Both the position numbers and the translations under genes were made by a program. Below are positions 12,761 to 24,752 of a DNA stretch of 64,000 nt, one piece after another. This DNA is from Eucommia ulmoides. Its lineage: Eukaryota > Streptophyta > Magnoliopsida > Garryales > Eucommiaceae. The first letter of the stretch is position 1, and every line of letters starts with the position of its first letter. The stretch spans positions 4,087,501 through 4,151,500 of the forward strand of contig CM028335.1 of the NCBI GenBank assembly GCA_016647705.1, written 5' to 3'. The notes under the pieces are model-generated. The model saw nothing but the letters and a program-made list of their open reading frames with translations. It ran no database searches and had not been told where the DNA came from.

Positions 12761-13296
12761 TTGTCCTATCAAAGATTTATTGTGACACTTATGTAGGTCT
12801 CGAAAGCTTTTCTAATACAAATGCCCAAAAGATTTATTAGGACACATAATAGTGTTCTAATAAATATAAACTAATGCGACAAAAAATAAGTGTCTTTATA
12901 AGTTATTGGGACAATAGTTTATAGGGCACATTTTTTAATTGTCTCAATACATAATGTGTCCCAAAAGAATATATATTAGGACACATTTAGGTGTCCTCAA
13001 AAGTATTTTTTGTTGTAGTGAAACGTGTGTATCATATAAATTTCATATAACACGTAGTCGCAAATATTTCATAAAAATAACAATTATAACAATAATAATA
13101 TAAACCACATAACATGGATTAAATACATATATAAGAGAGGAATAAATTTTTTACCTGAGATGAGATCCAACCAAAATTTGTGATAATCGGTAAAAGAGAA
13201 CTATTTTTTTTTTTTTATTCTCTTCTTATTTTTTTTTTCCCTCTTCTTCCGTCCCCACCTCCCTGCATTATTTCAATTGTTCTTTTCTCCACCTTC

Positions 13297-13299
<3 letters not shown>

Positions 13300-13333
<34 letters not shown>

Positions 13334-13392
13334 TGTTGACAATTGGAGCCAATTTGCCGACTTCCTTCTCCTTTTTTTTTTTTTTTTTTTTT
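13300..13392. repeat. (AT)n microsatellite and poly(T) run in the solo LTR
   Basis: About 16 AT units at 13,300-13,332 and a run of more than 20 T at about 13,371-13,392. Both lie inside the right half of the solo LTR. The related LTRs at 49.3-49.5 kb and 53.7-54.0 kb also carry simple repeats at the equivalent place, with different motifs and lengths. Confidence 0.85.
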
Positions 13393-13872
13393 CTTTTTCT
13401 TTAATTTTTGAGCACATGTTGGATCATGGATGGCTGCCCAAGCTTCCGAATATTACACTTAGGACCCCACATTTATTTAATAATTCTTGTTTAACCCAAT
13501 AATTATACTTATCTCCTCCAAAATTATTAAATATATATATTTATACCATACTTTTTTTGTAATATACAAAATAACCCAAAAATATTACAATAATATTTTC
13601 AAAAATATAAATTTAACATTTAACTCCAAAGATTATTAAAAATATAAATTAACAATTAATATCCAAAAATTATATAGTATCTATTTATAACACGAATTTA
13701 CAAAACCGTCTCCAAAAATATTAAACTTATATAAAGTCATATTCTTTCAAAAATATTAATTTTCGAGATATTACAATATAAGTTTTTAAAGTAGAGGGGA
13801 CAAAATGAAATAAGATCAAATTAGAAGGGAATAAGCGATAACCCTTTCTTATATAATCCCTACCAAATACAA

Positions 13873-15134
<1,262 letters not shown>

Positions 15135-15249
15135 AAGCTTTATTTGGGAGTGATTTTTTTGCTTGTGTTTTTGTGCATGAAATTCTTAGAAAATTGTTAG
15201 GCTTTCTGTTCTATGTATTAAAAGGTTTAATGATGTCTTCTTGTGTGAT

Positions 15250-16695
15250 GTAATAATGTATAATAATGTGTTCGTTTATTTAGTCGTAGGTCTTATTTGT
15301 TTGTTGAGTGTTTTCTAGTGTTTTCTCTCTCTCTCTCTCTCTTTTTTTTTTTTTTTTTTATTTCTTTTTTTTTAAGATGATGTTCAAGAAAATATTATAC
15401 TTTTTTATGGCTCGAATCATCATCCTTTGTCCACATGGAATAAAATTCAAAAGGGGTGTAAAATTTAGTTGAAATTTTTTGTGAATAAACTGTTCCCTAT
15501 ATGCATCTCGAGAGTTACAGTTGAAATATTTATTCTCGTTTAATTGGTAATGTTTTTCAGGTCATGTTGACCATTTTTGTTTTTTTTTTTTTTTCTTATT
15601 AATTAGGACAATATTATTCCATATTTAGTTTACTAGCGATACCCCGTGCTTAAAATTACGAATATAACTATTGATGTCTAATTTTAAATTTAACAAACAC
15701 ATAATATCATGTACATATTGTTTTACTTAAATTAATTTTCTTCTCTTTAACTAGAGTTAAACCAAATTATCCTTATGTTAAAATTAATACTCTAAAATTA
15801 AAAATGAGAAAACGTTAAGGGTATAATTGCAATCAGTGTTTTTATTTTCTCATCTTTAGTTAGAGCTCAAATCAAATTATTATTAAATTAAAATTAGAGG
15901 GCTAAAATATAATGAGTTAGAAAACTTTATGGGTATAATTGTAATTGGCAATTGTACCTCTCATATTATTTTTTAATTTTTCTGTTTTTTTATGTTAGGG
16001 TTAATAAGGGAAAAATAGGCAATTTACTAAAAAAAAACTCAGGCAGTAGGTTGCCGTGGTAATTTCGAAAATTAAGGGGGTGCATGTGGAATATCACTAT
16101 AATTGAAGTGGTATAAATGAAATTATCCCAACCTATAACCATCTCACATATTTCTACATATTTCTAAGCAAGTAGTTATTCTTAAATAGTAGGATAAATT
16201 TAAGTCATTCATTCCTTCAAGATTCATTCCGGATCGTCGAGATGTCCCAATCAGCAAAAACCTTCCTGATTTATTAATAAATTGTTGTGCCTATATAATT
16301 GAGAGTGTAGAGTTCAATTATAATATAGAAAAATTATTCTCTTTCTCAACTGTATCTTTTTTGGTATCTAGAACCTACAACAAAATAAATCCCCAAAAAA
16401 ATAAATCTAGCTTCTACCCATGCCCTACTCATACAGCCAGTTGACTACCCCTGCATAGTGCCCTAGCCCAGCCACAATCACTGGCGACTCCTTGATTCAC
16501 CAGTACCACCACCTGCATGCATCCATCAACCACCATGAAGATCCACCAACACCAGAGACTTGCGCGCATCCACCGACATTGTTAAACCCTAGTTTTTGCC
16601 CCTAGCTCATCCACCAGCACCACAAAAGCCTAGTCGTGGCCCCTAAGCATATCCTCCTACACCAAGAAACCCTAGTCGCCGCCCCTACGTGCATC
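15250..16695. repeat. GSTU downstream flank with Copia-like LTR remnant, copy 1
   Basis: Sequence from about 15,250 is repeated at about 56,850, and parts also near 39,005 and 43,655; the common core reads CGAATCATCATCCTTTGTCC (15,414-15,433). From 15,563 (TGTTGACCATTTTTG) to 16,361 it resembles a short LTR, followed by TGGTATCTAGAACC (16,362-16,375), a tRNA-Met-type primer-binding site. The second copy (39,313-39,470) lacks about 650 bp found here (roughly 15,632-16,290, beginning CTAGCGATACCCCGTGC), which looks like a later insertion. Past 16,375 the two copies share a GC-richer leader-like stretch rich in CCACCA and AACCCTAG. No coding region seen. A TC-rich and T-rich tract lies at 15,325-15,372. 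Confidence 0.7.
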
Positions 16696-17110
16696 TACCA
16701 ACGTCATCCCAGAGACTAAACCATGGTATCTTTATATTACCTCTTATTGAAATGGGGTTGGTGTCTATGTAGACCTTGAGGTTTTTACCAAATTGCACAA
16801 TTGATCCCTCAAGTTTCACATCCGTTTCAATTCCACAAAATTAAAAATGTTGTTATTGATTTTGGACGGAAATAAATTGTGTTCAGCATGTAGCCTCTAG
16901 TGATTTTTTTTTTTATTAACGTCGTCTCAGAGGCTAAATAATGGTCTCGTTATATTACCTATTGTTGAGATGGGGTAAGTGTCTATATGGATCCTGAGAT
17001 TTTTACCAAATTGCATATTTGATCCCTCAAGTTCCACATCTGTTTTAATTCCACTAAATTTAAAACGTTATTGATTTTGGACGGAAATAAATTGTGTTCA
17101 GCATGTAATG
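16696..17110. repeat. Two-unit tandem duplication of about 210 bp
   Basis: Unit 1 (about 16,696-16,906) and unit 2 (about 16,920-17,110) share AACGTCRTCYCAGAGRCTAA at the start, ACCAAATTGCA and GATCCCTCAAGTT in the middle, and GGACGGAAATAAATTGTGTT near the end. Unit 1 alone has a counterpart near 39,840-39,990. The difference between units is moderate by eye, so this is not a recent event. No coding potential seen. Confidence 0.75.
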
Positions 17111-17439
17111 AAAATATTTTTATTATTTCATTACTCCATTAAATTTTAGAGTTTTTTTTTCCTAACTTTCTCATAACAATGATCTCATTCTTCAAATGAG
17201 TTATTGATAGAGCATTTTAAAAGAAAACATTTTAAGTTTAGTGGATTGATGAAATGATAAAATATCTCAATTAGAAAGTCACATGCTAAACACAACTCAT
17301 TTTTTGTTAAAAATCATTAACAACGTTTTAAATTTTTGGGGATTGAAATGAAAATGTAACTTGAAGGACCAAATATGTAATTTGGTAAACCTCAAGGTTC
17401 CCATACTTCACGGACAAAAATGAAATTTTCCATTAAAAA

Positions 17440-17567
17440 TATTATTTTTATAACTTTAAAAAAAATAGTCAATTACAGTCAAATAATATTTTATAATTTT
17501 TCAAATAACTAGAAATATAATTATTTACATACGAATAATATTTCTATAACTTTTCAAATATTGTGCT
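17440..17567. repeat. AT-rich tandem array (period about 52 bp), left part
   Basis: Two to three degenerate units with the consensus pattern AGTCAATTAC, AAATAATATTTNTATAA and TTTTTCAAATAACTAGAAA. The array resumes at 23,491, immediately after the hAT transposon, which inserted into it. See the right part for spacing. Confidence 0.65.
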
Positions 17568-17773
17568 TAGGGGTGTTCAAAAAACCCGACGAATCGAAAA
17601 ACCAAACCAAATCGACGAAAAAAAAACCGAAAAAAAAAAAAAACCAATCCCAAAAAAACCCACCCGGCTCGGTTTTTTTGGTGCCAAAAACTGCAACCCC
17701 GGTTCGGCCTGTGATTTTGGATTTCAGAAACCGCGAAAAAACCGCACCGAACTGAGGCATATAAAATGACATC

Positions 17774-17821
<48 letters not shown>

Positions 17822-19190
17822 TTAGCAAACCCTAGGCCTTCATTCCTCATTTTTCGCCGCCTCCAAATTTGCAACTCTTCAGTCTCCAGGTATTTGTTCT
17901 CTCTCCATTCCTTTCGGATCTCAATCGATCTTATTTTTCTAGTTTTATTTCATCTCTAGCTCTCCTTTCTCATTCCAACCGCAAGCACAAAGCTTCGCCT
18001 CCAGTGAAGAGAATCGCGTGTTCGCATAAAAATGGCGAACACAGAGCTTCGTCGTCGCTACTGTTACAGATCCTGAGATCCAAACGATCGCAATCGAAGT
18101 TGAGATCTCCCTCAATCGAACACAGGCCTTCATTCCTCAAATTTCTTTTTGGGTAAGTATCACTCTCCAATTTCTTCTTTTTATGTGTGCCTATTTGATA
18201 GTTGTCATCATATTTGATCGAAACCCTAGTGCTCTCATCATATTAGTACCACTCTATTTTGTTGATGTTGGATTGGGATGTATACATTAATAGGATACGC
18301 CTATATCTTTGTTTTAGTTTCTGTTTTTGTTTTCTTAATTATTAGATATTTGATGGCTGAAAATGTTGACAACACTTCTGCGGTTGTTACCAATGATGAA
18401 CGCTCACCACAATGTAAAGGAAAAAAAGTCCTTTGTTTGGAAACATTTCACATAATTGAAATCTAAGGATGGTGAGGGTCCTAGGGCAGCTTGTAATTAC
18501 TGTTCTAAAGATTTTGCATGTGATTAAAAAAAAAATGGAACTAAGACAATGGCAGTTCACCTAGAGCAAAGATGTGATAAATACCCGTTTAGAGTCCCAG
18601 ATCCCAATTAAACAAAGATTGTCTCTAAAGCGAAATCGGATTGTAGTGGTAGTGGTCAATATTACCATGGTCTTTTAGTGCAAAGGATTGTAGAAAATCA
18701 CTTGCTAGAATGGTAATAATTGATGAATTACCATTTAGGTTTGTTGAAAATAAAGGATTTAGGGACCTTTTGCGTGTTGCTCAACCTATATGGGTGAATA
18801 TTCCTTCTCGCACTACGATTGCTAGAGATTTTTTGGGACTTTATAATGAGTCAAATGAGAAGTTGAAATCTTTTATGAAGGGTAAAAGAGTTTGCCTAAC
18901 AACCGACACATGGACGTCTTTGCAAAATTTGAATTACATGTGTCTTACCGCGCACTTCATTGATAATGATTGAAAATTACACAAAAAAATCCTCAAAGTT
19001 TAGTTCCAAATCATAAAGGTGAAACTCTTGGTAACGCAATTGAAAATTGTTTACTTGACTGGGGAATTGAAAAATTTCTTACTATAACAGTAGATAATGC
19101 AAGTTCAAAAAATGGTGCAATTAATTTCTTGAAGAGAAAGACCAAAAATCGGAAGTTTATTGTATTGGAACATGAGTTTCTACATGTTGA

Positions 19191-21787
19191 TGTAAGACCC
19201 CGATTTTTGTATACGAACAATTTACTCGCATTTTAAGATATCTCAAAAATATCGGGGTGGATTGCGATATTAATTGTGTGATTTAAAATTTTAAGTGTCG
19301 AATTGCAATTTTCAAATGCATTGAAAGTAGAATATGAGTTTAATTAATATCCTAACTAAAAAGAAGGGGGGTTAGTGTAATTAAAAAAAGAGAGATATTT
19401 TATATATGTGTGTGTGTGTGTGTGATCGTGCGTGTGTTGAGAGAGGAGCCGAAGGATCGAGAAGAATGGAGAGGGAGTCGAGTCTATACAGTTATACATA
19501 TATACAGATGGAGAGGGAGAGGAAGAATCGAGAAACAAATCAAAAGAGAAAAAGAAAGAGAGAGATAAAGAAGGAAGTGGCCGGCGATGTCGCCGTTCGG
19601 CTGTAAGGAAACCGGAGAGGGAGAGAGGTTCAAGCGATTTTTTGGCAGTGTTCAGTCGGCCGTTCCGCATGTGTGTGAGCGTGGGAGTACTCACTGTTGA
19701 TCGTCGAAGTCGTCGCCTGCAGTGGGTTAGAGAGAGAGGATGGTTCGTCGACGATTTCAGGTGGGCGGTGTGTGGGTGCCGCTATGTAAGTGTGAGTGTT
19801 CCGTTCAGCAGCAAGTGGGTGTGTGTTGCTGCTCGTCGTCCGGTGTTGGTGTGTGGGGGGGGGGGGGGGTTGGTCCGACAGTAGTTCGGACGTGGTGTGT
19901 GGGGGTGTCGCTCTGCCGTCGTCGTTGGACCGCCGTGAATGTTTAGTTGTGGGTATGGGTGGAGGTTGTTCATATGTTGTGTGTATATGGTGGTGTGGGT
20001 TATCGCCGAAGTGGAGTGTATAGAGAGAGAGAGAAGTGGGTGTGTGTGAAACTGTCGAGGTGTGTGTGTGCTCCTCTGCTTGGTCTGCGTTTGTATTTGT
20101 GTGTGTGCAGTTGTAAATGGTTGTGGTTGGTTGTGGATGGCCGGTAGGCGGTGGCATAATCAGAGGGTGGTTGGCCGGGGCTGTAATAGGAACCGAAACA
20201 GCAAATAAAATAGGAAGAAGAGGAAACGTGGGAAAATGAGGGAGAAAAAGAAAAGAAAAAGGGAAAAAAAAGGGGGGGGGGGGGGGAATTCGCACAAACC
20301 ATTCCACTAAAATTAATGATCCAATCTCGCGGCCCTCGAAAATTTTTGGAAAAGGTAGAATTTCGAACTTCTTTAATATACGTATTTAAGTGTCTAAATT
20401 GAAAAATGGCGATAGGAAATAGATCGATATAGTAAATTTTATATTAAAGCATGGGGAATAGAAAATTACGAAATTTGGAGTCTACAATTTCTGATTTAGT
20501 TATGTTTACATAAAATATTAATTTAAGCCTGTCCCTATTAGGTTCGCAGGCATAGGAGTACCGATAAAGAATGGTGGGTAAGAGTTTACGGAAATGGACA
20601 TCCAGGTAAGTGTACTGTCTTCTTGCCAAACTATTTTTATATATGTAAATGTGTGTGTAAAATGGTTTTATTTGGACTATATGATTTTATAAATGATATG
20701 GATCAAGCAGGTTTTGGGTGAGTGGAGGAAATGGATTTTCATTAAATTATGGTGGTTTTAAAAGGAAGTTGAAAAATGAGTTTTGTTGGATTTGGTGATT
20801 TTAAAAAAGAGTGAAAAAATGGTTTTATTGAAATTAGACGGTTTTCAAACAAAAGAAAAAAAATGATTTTTGGATATAAAATCAGTTTTGTGGAAAAAGA
20901 GGTGGACGTTGGTGATTTGACGATATTGATTAGATGATATTATTGAGTTGAGATTTGATGATGATGTTATTGATTTGATAATGCCATAGTATTTATCCGC
21001 TTCGGTGGAGTGGTGTTATCCGATTCGGCGGAGTGATATTATCCGCTTCGGCAGAGTGGTGTTTATCTGCTTTGGCAGAGTGATGTTAGATGATTATACT
21101 GCGCAGTGATTATCCGCTTCGGCGGAGTGATGGGTATTCGTAGGAAGGCATATCCTACGGATGGTACGGTACCTTTACAATTCCCGATTGTGAGGTTAAA
21201 ATGATCACTATGACTAGTCAGTGTGTGTTGTGGTGGAGTGGTGTTTGGAGATATGGTGTTTTACTTATATTAGGTGATTTATTATTTATTATGGTGATTG
21301 GTATGATTTTTATACTAGATGGTTTTGAAATGGAACTTATATATATTGCTTTATTTTCACTGCATATATTATGAAGATTTTTACAAGTTATGTCATCTTT
21401 ATATACTTACGCTTGATCCATTTAGATGTTGTAGAATGGATTATTATTTTAAAAATATTTTTTCTAAGAAGACAGTACACTCGCAGGTGGAGCGGATAGG
21501 AGTCGGTTGGTGCACTAGATAGAGTTATCTGGGTCATGCGTTGGAATCGTAAGAGTGAAATTTGAGATGAGCTGTCAGAAGTGAATTTAAGGGAGGTTCA
21601 TGAGTTATAGTTTATTGTTCCTATTGTTGAAGCGAAAATATCCTTATAGTTGAAAAATTATGTATATGTTGTATAGATGACAATTTGGTATATCTGATGT
21701 ATTTTTGGTTGATATAGTTGGATAGGTGATGTCGTGTCAACGTCACGCCGGCTCAGGGGTGACGGGTGTCCGAGGTGGGGTGTGACA
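19191..21787 (+). mobile_element. Solo LTR (TGTAAGACCCCG...GGTGTGACA) inside the hAT transposase gene
   Basis: It begins TGTAAGACCCCGATTTTTG and ends GGTGGGGTGTGACA, termini typical of plant Gypsy-type LTRs of 2-3 kb; the length is 2,597 bp. The 5-bp duplication is TTAGA on the right (21,788-21,792) and an imperfect version on the left. The transposase reading frame resumes directly after it, which fixes both edges. It contains a GT-rich run (about 19,406-19,424), G runs at 19,855-19,870 and 20,272-20,286, a purine-rich stretch and a short tandem repeat at about 20,990-21,140. The overlapping open frames on both strands at 19,350-20,310 are low-complexity and not genes. No retrotransposon proteins are attached. 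Confidence 0.85.
20990..21140. repeat. Five-unit short tandem repeat in the solo LTR
   Basis: Units of roughly 27-35 bp share TTATCCGCTTCGGCGGAGTG with small variations (TGGAG, CAGAG, GATTCGG). Similar motifs are common in long plant Gypsy LTRs. Each unit can form a small stem from CCGCTTCGGCGG. No coding meaning. Confidence 0.75.
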
Positions 21788-22073
21788 TTAGATGTTGTGC
21801 ACACATTTTAAATCTTATTGTGTGCGAGGGGTTAAAAGAAATGGATGAGTCCATCCTCAAAATAAGAAATGTAGTAAGGCATTTGAGGTCATCCCCATCT
21901 AGATTGACAAGTTTCAAGATTTGTGCAAAAAAAAAAAGTATTGATTGCAAGAGTCAAGTCTATCTTGATGTGTCAACTAGATGAAATGCTACTTATTTCA
22001 TGTTGGAGAGGGCAATTAAATTTGAAGTAGCGTTTGACCGATTGGTAGAAGAGTGTACACAAATTAATAGAGT

Positions 22074-22104
<31 letters not shown>

Positions 22105-22759
22105 AAAGAAGATGATGTAGATGATGCTGAGAATGTGAGAGGAAAAAAGGCTAGAAAGGTTTTAGGTCTACCAACTAGTGGGGATTGGGAAAAAACTAAG
22201 TTGTTTGTAAAATTTCTTAAATTATTTTACAAATCGGAAATGAATAAGTTTTTGCTTGATTCTTATGAGAAGGAAAATAATAATTTTGATATATTGGGGT
22301 GGTGGAAGATAAACTCGTCGAATTATCCGATTCTCTCTCAAGTAGTGAGGGATGTGTTAGCCATTCCGGTATCTACCGTCGCTTTAGAATCTGCTTTAAG
22401 CACCGGTGGACGCATTCTTGATCTATTCCGAAGCTCATTGTCAACGAAAATGGTGGAAGCCTTAATTTGCTCTCAAAATTGATTGTGACGGTCAACTCCT
22501 ATCAATCTTCAAGAAACAATGGAACAAGTTAAACAACTTGATCTTATTGACGTAGAGGAAGGTAATAAAAAATAGAAAATGTTTGTTTACAATTCATAGT
22601 TTTTTATCCTTGTTAATGCATTAATTTCTCTCCTTTTTTAGTTGTAGATCTTGATCATCCTTTTTTTTCCAGAATCAAAGATTATTAACAAGTGACAGAT
22701 TATCCGGAATTAGAGATTATTTTTTGGGATTGTTGTTATTTTTTTGGAACTGTCATGTA

Positions 22760-23000
22760 GTGACAGATCATCCAACCAGAGATTATTAACTAGTGAGTAG
22801 TGACTGTTAATTTTTTGGTACTATTGTTAATTTTTTGGGACAGGGACTGCTGTTAATTTTTTGGGACAACAAGTTTGAGTCTTTGGGAGACTATTGTTAA
22901 TTTTTTGGGAGGCTGCTGTTAATTTTTTGGGACAGCAGTGACTATTAATTTCTTGGGAAAGTAGGGACTGCTGTTATTATTTTTGGGACTGTCATGTTAA
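22760..23000. repeat. Tandem repeat in the 3' subterminal part of the hAT element
   Basis: Six to seven units of variable length (about 20-45 bp) share TGTTAATTTTTTGGGAC, often preceded by GGGACTGC or ACTAT. It lies between the end of the transposase gene and the right terminus. In hAT elements, subterminal repeats are transposase-binding sites; whether this array has that role is inference. Confidence 0.7.
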
Positions 23001-23490
23001 TGGTTTGGGATTGTAATTTTTTTAAATTTTTGTGTTGTATTGTATTGATGAAATATGTTGTGTTGGTGAATTTTGTTATGTGCTAAAGTTATTGATGAAT
23101 TGTAGTTTTTGGACTATTAATTACTGAATTGTATTTTATGGATTATTAATTAGTGAATTATATTGTGTCATAAAACAATATTTCAAAATATAATTTCTAT
23201 GTATTATAAAACAATCATTTTGGGCCATTAAGAATTGTGTTGGTTAATGGGCTAAAATTGAATTTGGATTAATTCACTAAGGAAATGGGTTGTGCAAAAA
23301 AACTCACGAAAATAATTTCAGACCCAAAACCGAAAATTGCACCGAACCGAAAGAAACTGCTGTGACGATTTTTTTCACCTATTGAAACCGAACCGTTAGG
23401 GAGTAGTTTTCAGATTGTGAAAACCGATAATTTCGGTTTAGGGACAAAAGGATGGCAAAATCGTACCGAACTGAACTGTGAACACCCCTA

Positions 23491-24075
23491 ACTGTGCTAG
23501 TCAATTACATTTAAATAACATTCTATAATTTTTTAAGTAAGTGAAAATATAATCAACTACCTATCAATAATATATCTACAACTTTTTAAATACTAGAAAT
23601 GAAATTAATTTTTTAAAAATGTTTTTTATAATTTTTTAAATAATAATAAAGATAGTCAATTATTTATAAATAATATTTCTTGAACTTTTTAAAATAATAA
23701 TATTTGTATAACTTTTTAAATAACTAAAAAAAGTAGTAAATTAAATTCAAATAACATTATATAATTTTTCAAATAACTAGAAAGGTAACAAATACTTACA
23801 AGTAATATTTATTCAACTTTTAAAAAGATAAAATATAATTAATTAATGAATAATATTTTTACAACTATTCAAATAACTAGAAGATAATCAATTACTGGCA
23901 AATAGTCTTTAAAATTTTCAAATGACTAAAATGATAAGTAATTGCTTAACATAATATTTCTATTAACTTTTTAAATACTAGACAGATGAAAGATCGCTAA
24001 TATAATTTTTTCATAATTTTTAAATAACTGAAAAGGTTGCAAATTTTTTATAAATAATATTTTTATAAATATGAA
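23491..24075. repeat. AT-rich tandem array (period about 52 bp), right part
   Basis: Around eleven degenerate units; the AATAATATTT-like block recurs near 23,512, 23,566, 23,614, 23,668, 23,750, 23,803, 23,848, 23,900, 23,950, 24,000 and 24,052, mostly 45-54 bp apart. Each unit also carries CTTTTTAAATAACTAGAAA and AGTCAATTAC variants. Together with 17,440-17,567 it forms one array broken by the hAT insertion. The units are far from identical, so the array is old. No gene seen. Confidence 0.7.
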
Positions 24076-24089
24076 TAATTTCAAGTAAT

Positions 24090-24166
24090 AGCATGTTGGT
24101 TTGATTAATTGAGATCGCGTAAGCTGGTCCGGACACACCTTACCATTAAAAAAAAAAAAAAAAAAA
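24090..24166 (+). mobile_element. Possible 3' end of a poly(A)-tailed retroposed element
   Basis: The stretch GTAAGCTGGTCCGGACACAC is less AT-rich than its surroundings and is followed after a few bases by a run of about 19 A (24,148-24,166). That arrangement is what a short or 5'-truncated LINE or SINE insertion leaves. I could not find a clear flanking duplication or a promoter box, so the family stays open. Confidence 0.35.
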
Positions 24167-24301
24167 TCACTACAAAAATTCCAAAAAAAGACCCATTGTA
24201 GTACTATTTCTCGTACTTTTATGTTATTTTGTCTTCTCCATTTTAAAAATATATATTTAATTTCCTTTAACTTATAATAAATTACGAAACTAACTTTTTC
24301 T

Positions 24302-24752
24302 TGTTGGAATATTTTTTATACGCTAATATTAATTGAATTAATTATTTTACAAACACGGATTAATGGACAATTTATTATTTAAGCAGTCCAAATAATCAGT
24401 GATCTTATTTTGATTTAGACTGTGACATATTTTATGTAGAAGTCTAGTTAAGTGACAAGTATAGTTTTAGGGTTTCGTTGAAACCCATTATGAGAGGGCC
24501 CAACGAGAAACCCTAATATATATAACTAAGTCCCCTCCTTAGTCTAGATTAAGGGTTTCTTCTCATTAAAAGCCGTCATCACAAAATCTAAATCATAAGG
24601 AAGAAGACCTAGTTAGTAATCTGCTACGACAGATTCAATCTCATGCGATGACCGAGACAGGTACGCTTTCGATTATCGTTTTTCATTGTTGTGTCATGAT
24701 AATCATGTATGCTTTAAATTATTATTTAATTTCGTTTTATTGTGATTATGAG
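24302..24752 (+). repeat. Left (5') LTR of the non-coding LTR element
   Basis: Starts TGTTGGAATATTTT and pairs with 31,404-31,854. The shared core includes CAACGAGAAACCCTAATATA, a TATATATAA stretch that could be the LTR promoter, and CCCCTCC followed by TAGTCTAGATTAAG. The 3' edge is placed before the primer-binding-site-like GTATCGGAGCC and could be off by a few bases. Confidence 0.85.

Larger units (their letters stand above)
8707..13020 (+). mobile_element. Non-autonomous CACTA (En/Spm) transposon carrying host-gene fragments
   Basis: The left end is CACTACAACAAAAA (8,707-8,720) and the right end is the near-complement TTTTTTGTTGTAGTG, ending at 13,020. The element is flanked by a 3-bp duplication AAA (8,704-8,706 and 13,021-13,023), the size CACTA elements make. 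Both subterminal regions (about 8,720-8,950 and 12,760-13,020) are packed with direct and inverted copies of TAGGACAC/GTGTCCTA, the kind of arrays that CACTA transposases bind. No transposase-like reading frame is seen, so it would need enzymes from another copy. Between about 9,180 and 12,100 it holds spliced-looking fragments of several plant genes, all on the plus strand. It sits inside the solo LTR, so it is the younger insertion. Confidence 0.93.
7512..13775 (-). mobile_element. Solo LTR (TGTAAC...ATTACA family) split by a CACTA transposon
   Basis: One LTR in two pieces, 7,512-8,706 and 13,021-13,775 (about 1.95 kb of LTR). It starts TGTAACGACCCGATTTCCC and ends GATATTACA. A 5-bp direct duplication, ATATA, flanks it exactly (7,507-7,511 and 13,776-13,780). 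No internal retrotransposon region or second LTR is attached, so it is a solo LTR left by recombination between two LTRs. Related LTRs lie at about 48,200-49,755 and 52,656-54,320; shared blocks include GACAATAATTTTAGTTGTCG and GCAATCAAAACTATGGG. The terminal sequence style is that of plant Gypsy-type LTRs. The element is written on the minus strand because the paired copies have their primer-binding site on that side. Confidence 0.88.
18353..22482 (+). pseudogene. hAT transposase pseudogene (zinc finger BED, RNase H-like core, dimerisation end)
   Basis: The start is placed at ATG 18,353 (MAENVDNTSAVV). Parts in order: a BED-type zinc-finger region with CNYCSKDF near 18,494 and a following histidine/cysteine pair; a core region at 18,710-19,190 with CLTTDTWTSLQNLNYMCLTA (DTW motif) and TVDNASSKN; then after the solo LTR RCCAHILNLIVCEGLK from 21,788; and the C-terminal hAT dimerisation domain (LGWWKINSSNYPILSQVVRD and PVSTVALESALSTGGR) at 22,230-22,482. 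There are stop codons at about 18,464, 18,523, 18,609, 18,971 and 21,982. About 100-150 residues between FVKFLKLFY and SEMNKFLLDS seem to be missing compared with typical plant hAT transposases. A run of aspartates (GAT repeats, 22,077-22,104) is unusual. Confidence 0.88.
17568..23490 (+). mobile_element. hAT-family DNA transposon with decayed transposase
   Basis: The ends are a 12-bp inverted repeat, TAGGGGTGTTCA (17,568-17,579) and TGAACACCCCTA (23,479-23,490). The flanking 8-bp duplications are ATTGTGCT (17,560-17,567) and ACTGTGCT (23,491-23,498), seven of eight matching, the size hAT elements make. Just inside the ends are CG-containing stretches of the CCGAACCG type common in plant hAT elements. 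The interior holds one transposase gene on the plus strand, broken, plus a solo LTR at 19,191-21,787 inserted within it. Without that LTR the transposon would be about 3.3 kb. An (AT)n microsatellite lies at about 17,776-17,816. The single mismatch in the duplication and the decayed gene point to an old insertion. Confidence 0.93.

Noticed and set aside
19356-20307. Long open frames on both strands with proline, threonine, histidine or glycine-rich products
   Set aside because: They lie in a solo LTR with GT, GA and G runs; the products are low-complexity translations of simple repeats.
24168-24182. CACTACAAAAATTCC string resembling a CACTA transposon end
   Set aside because: No matching inverted end, no 3-bp duplication partner and no subterminal array found; chance or a remnant at best.
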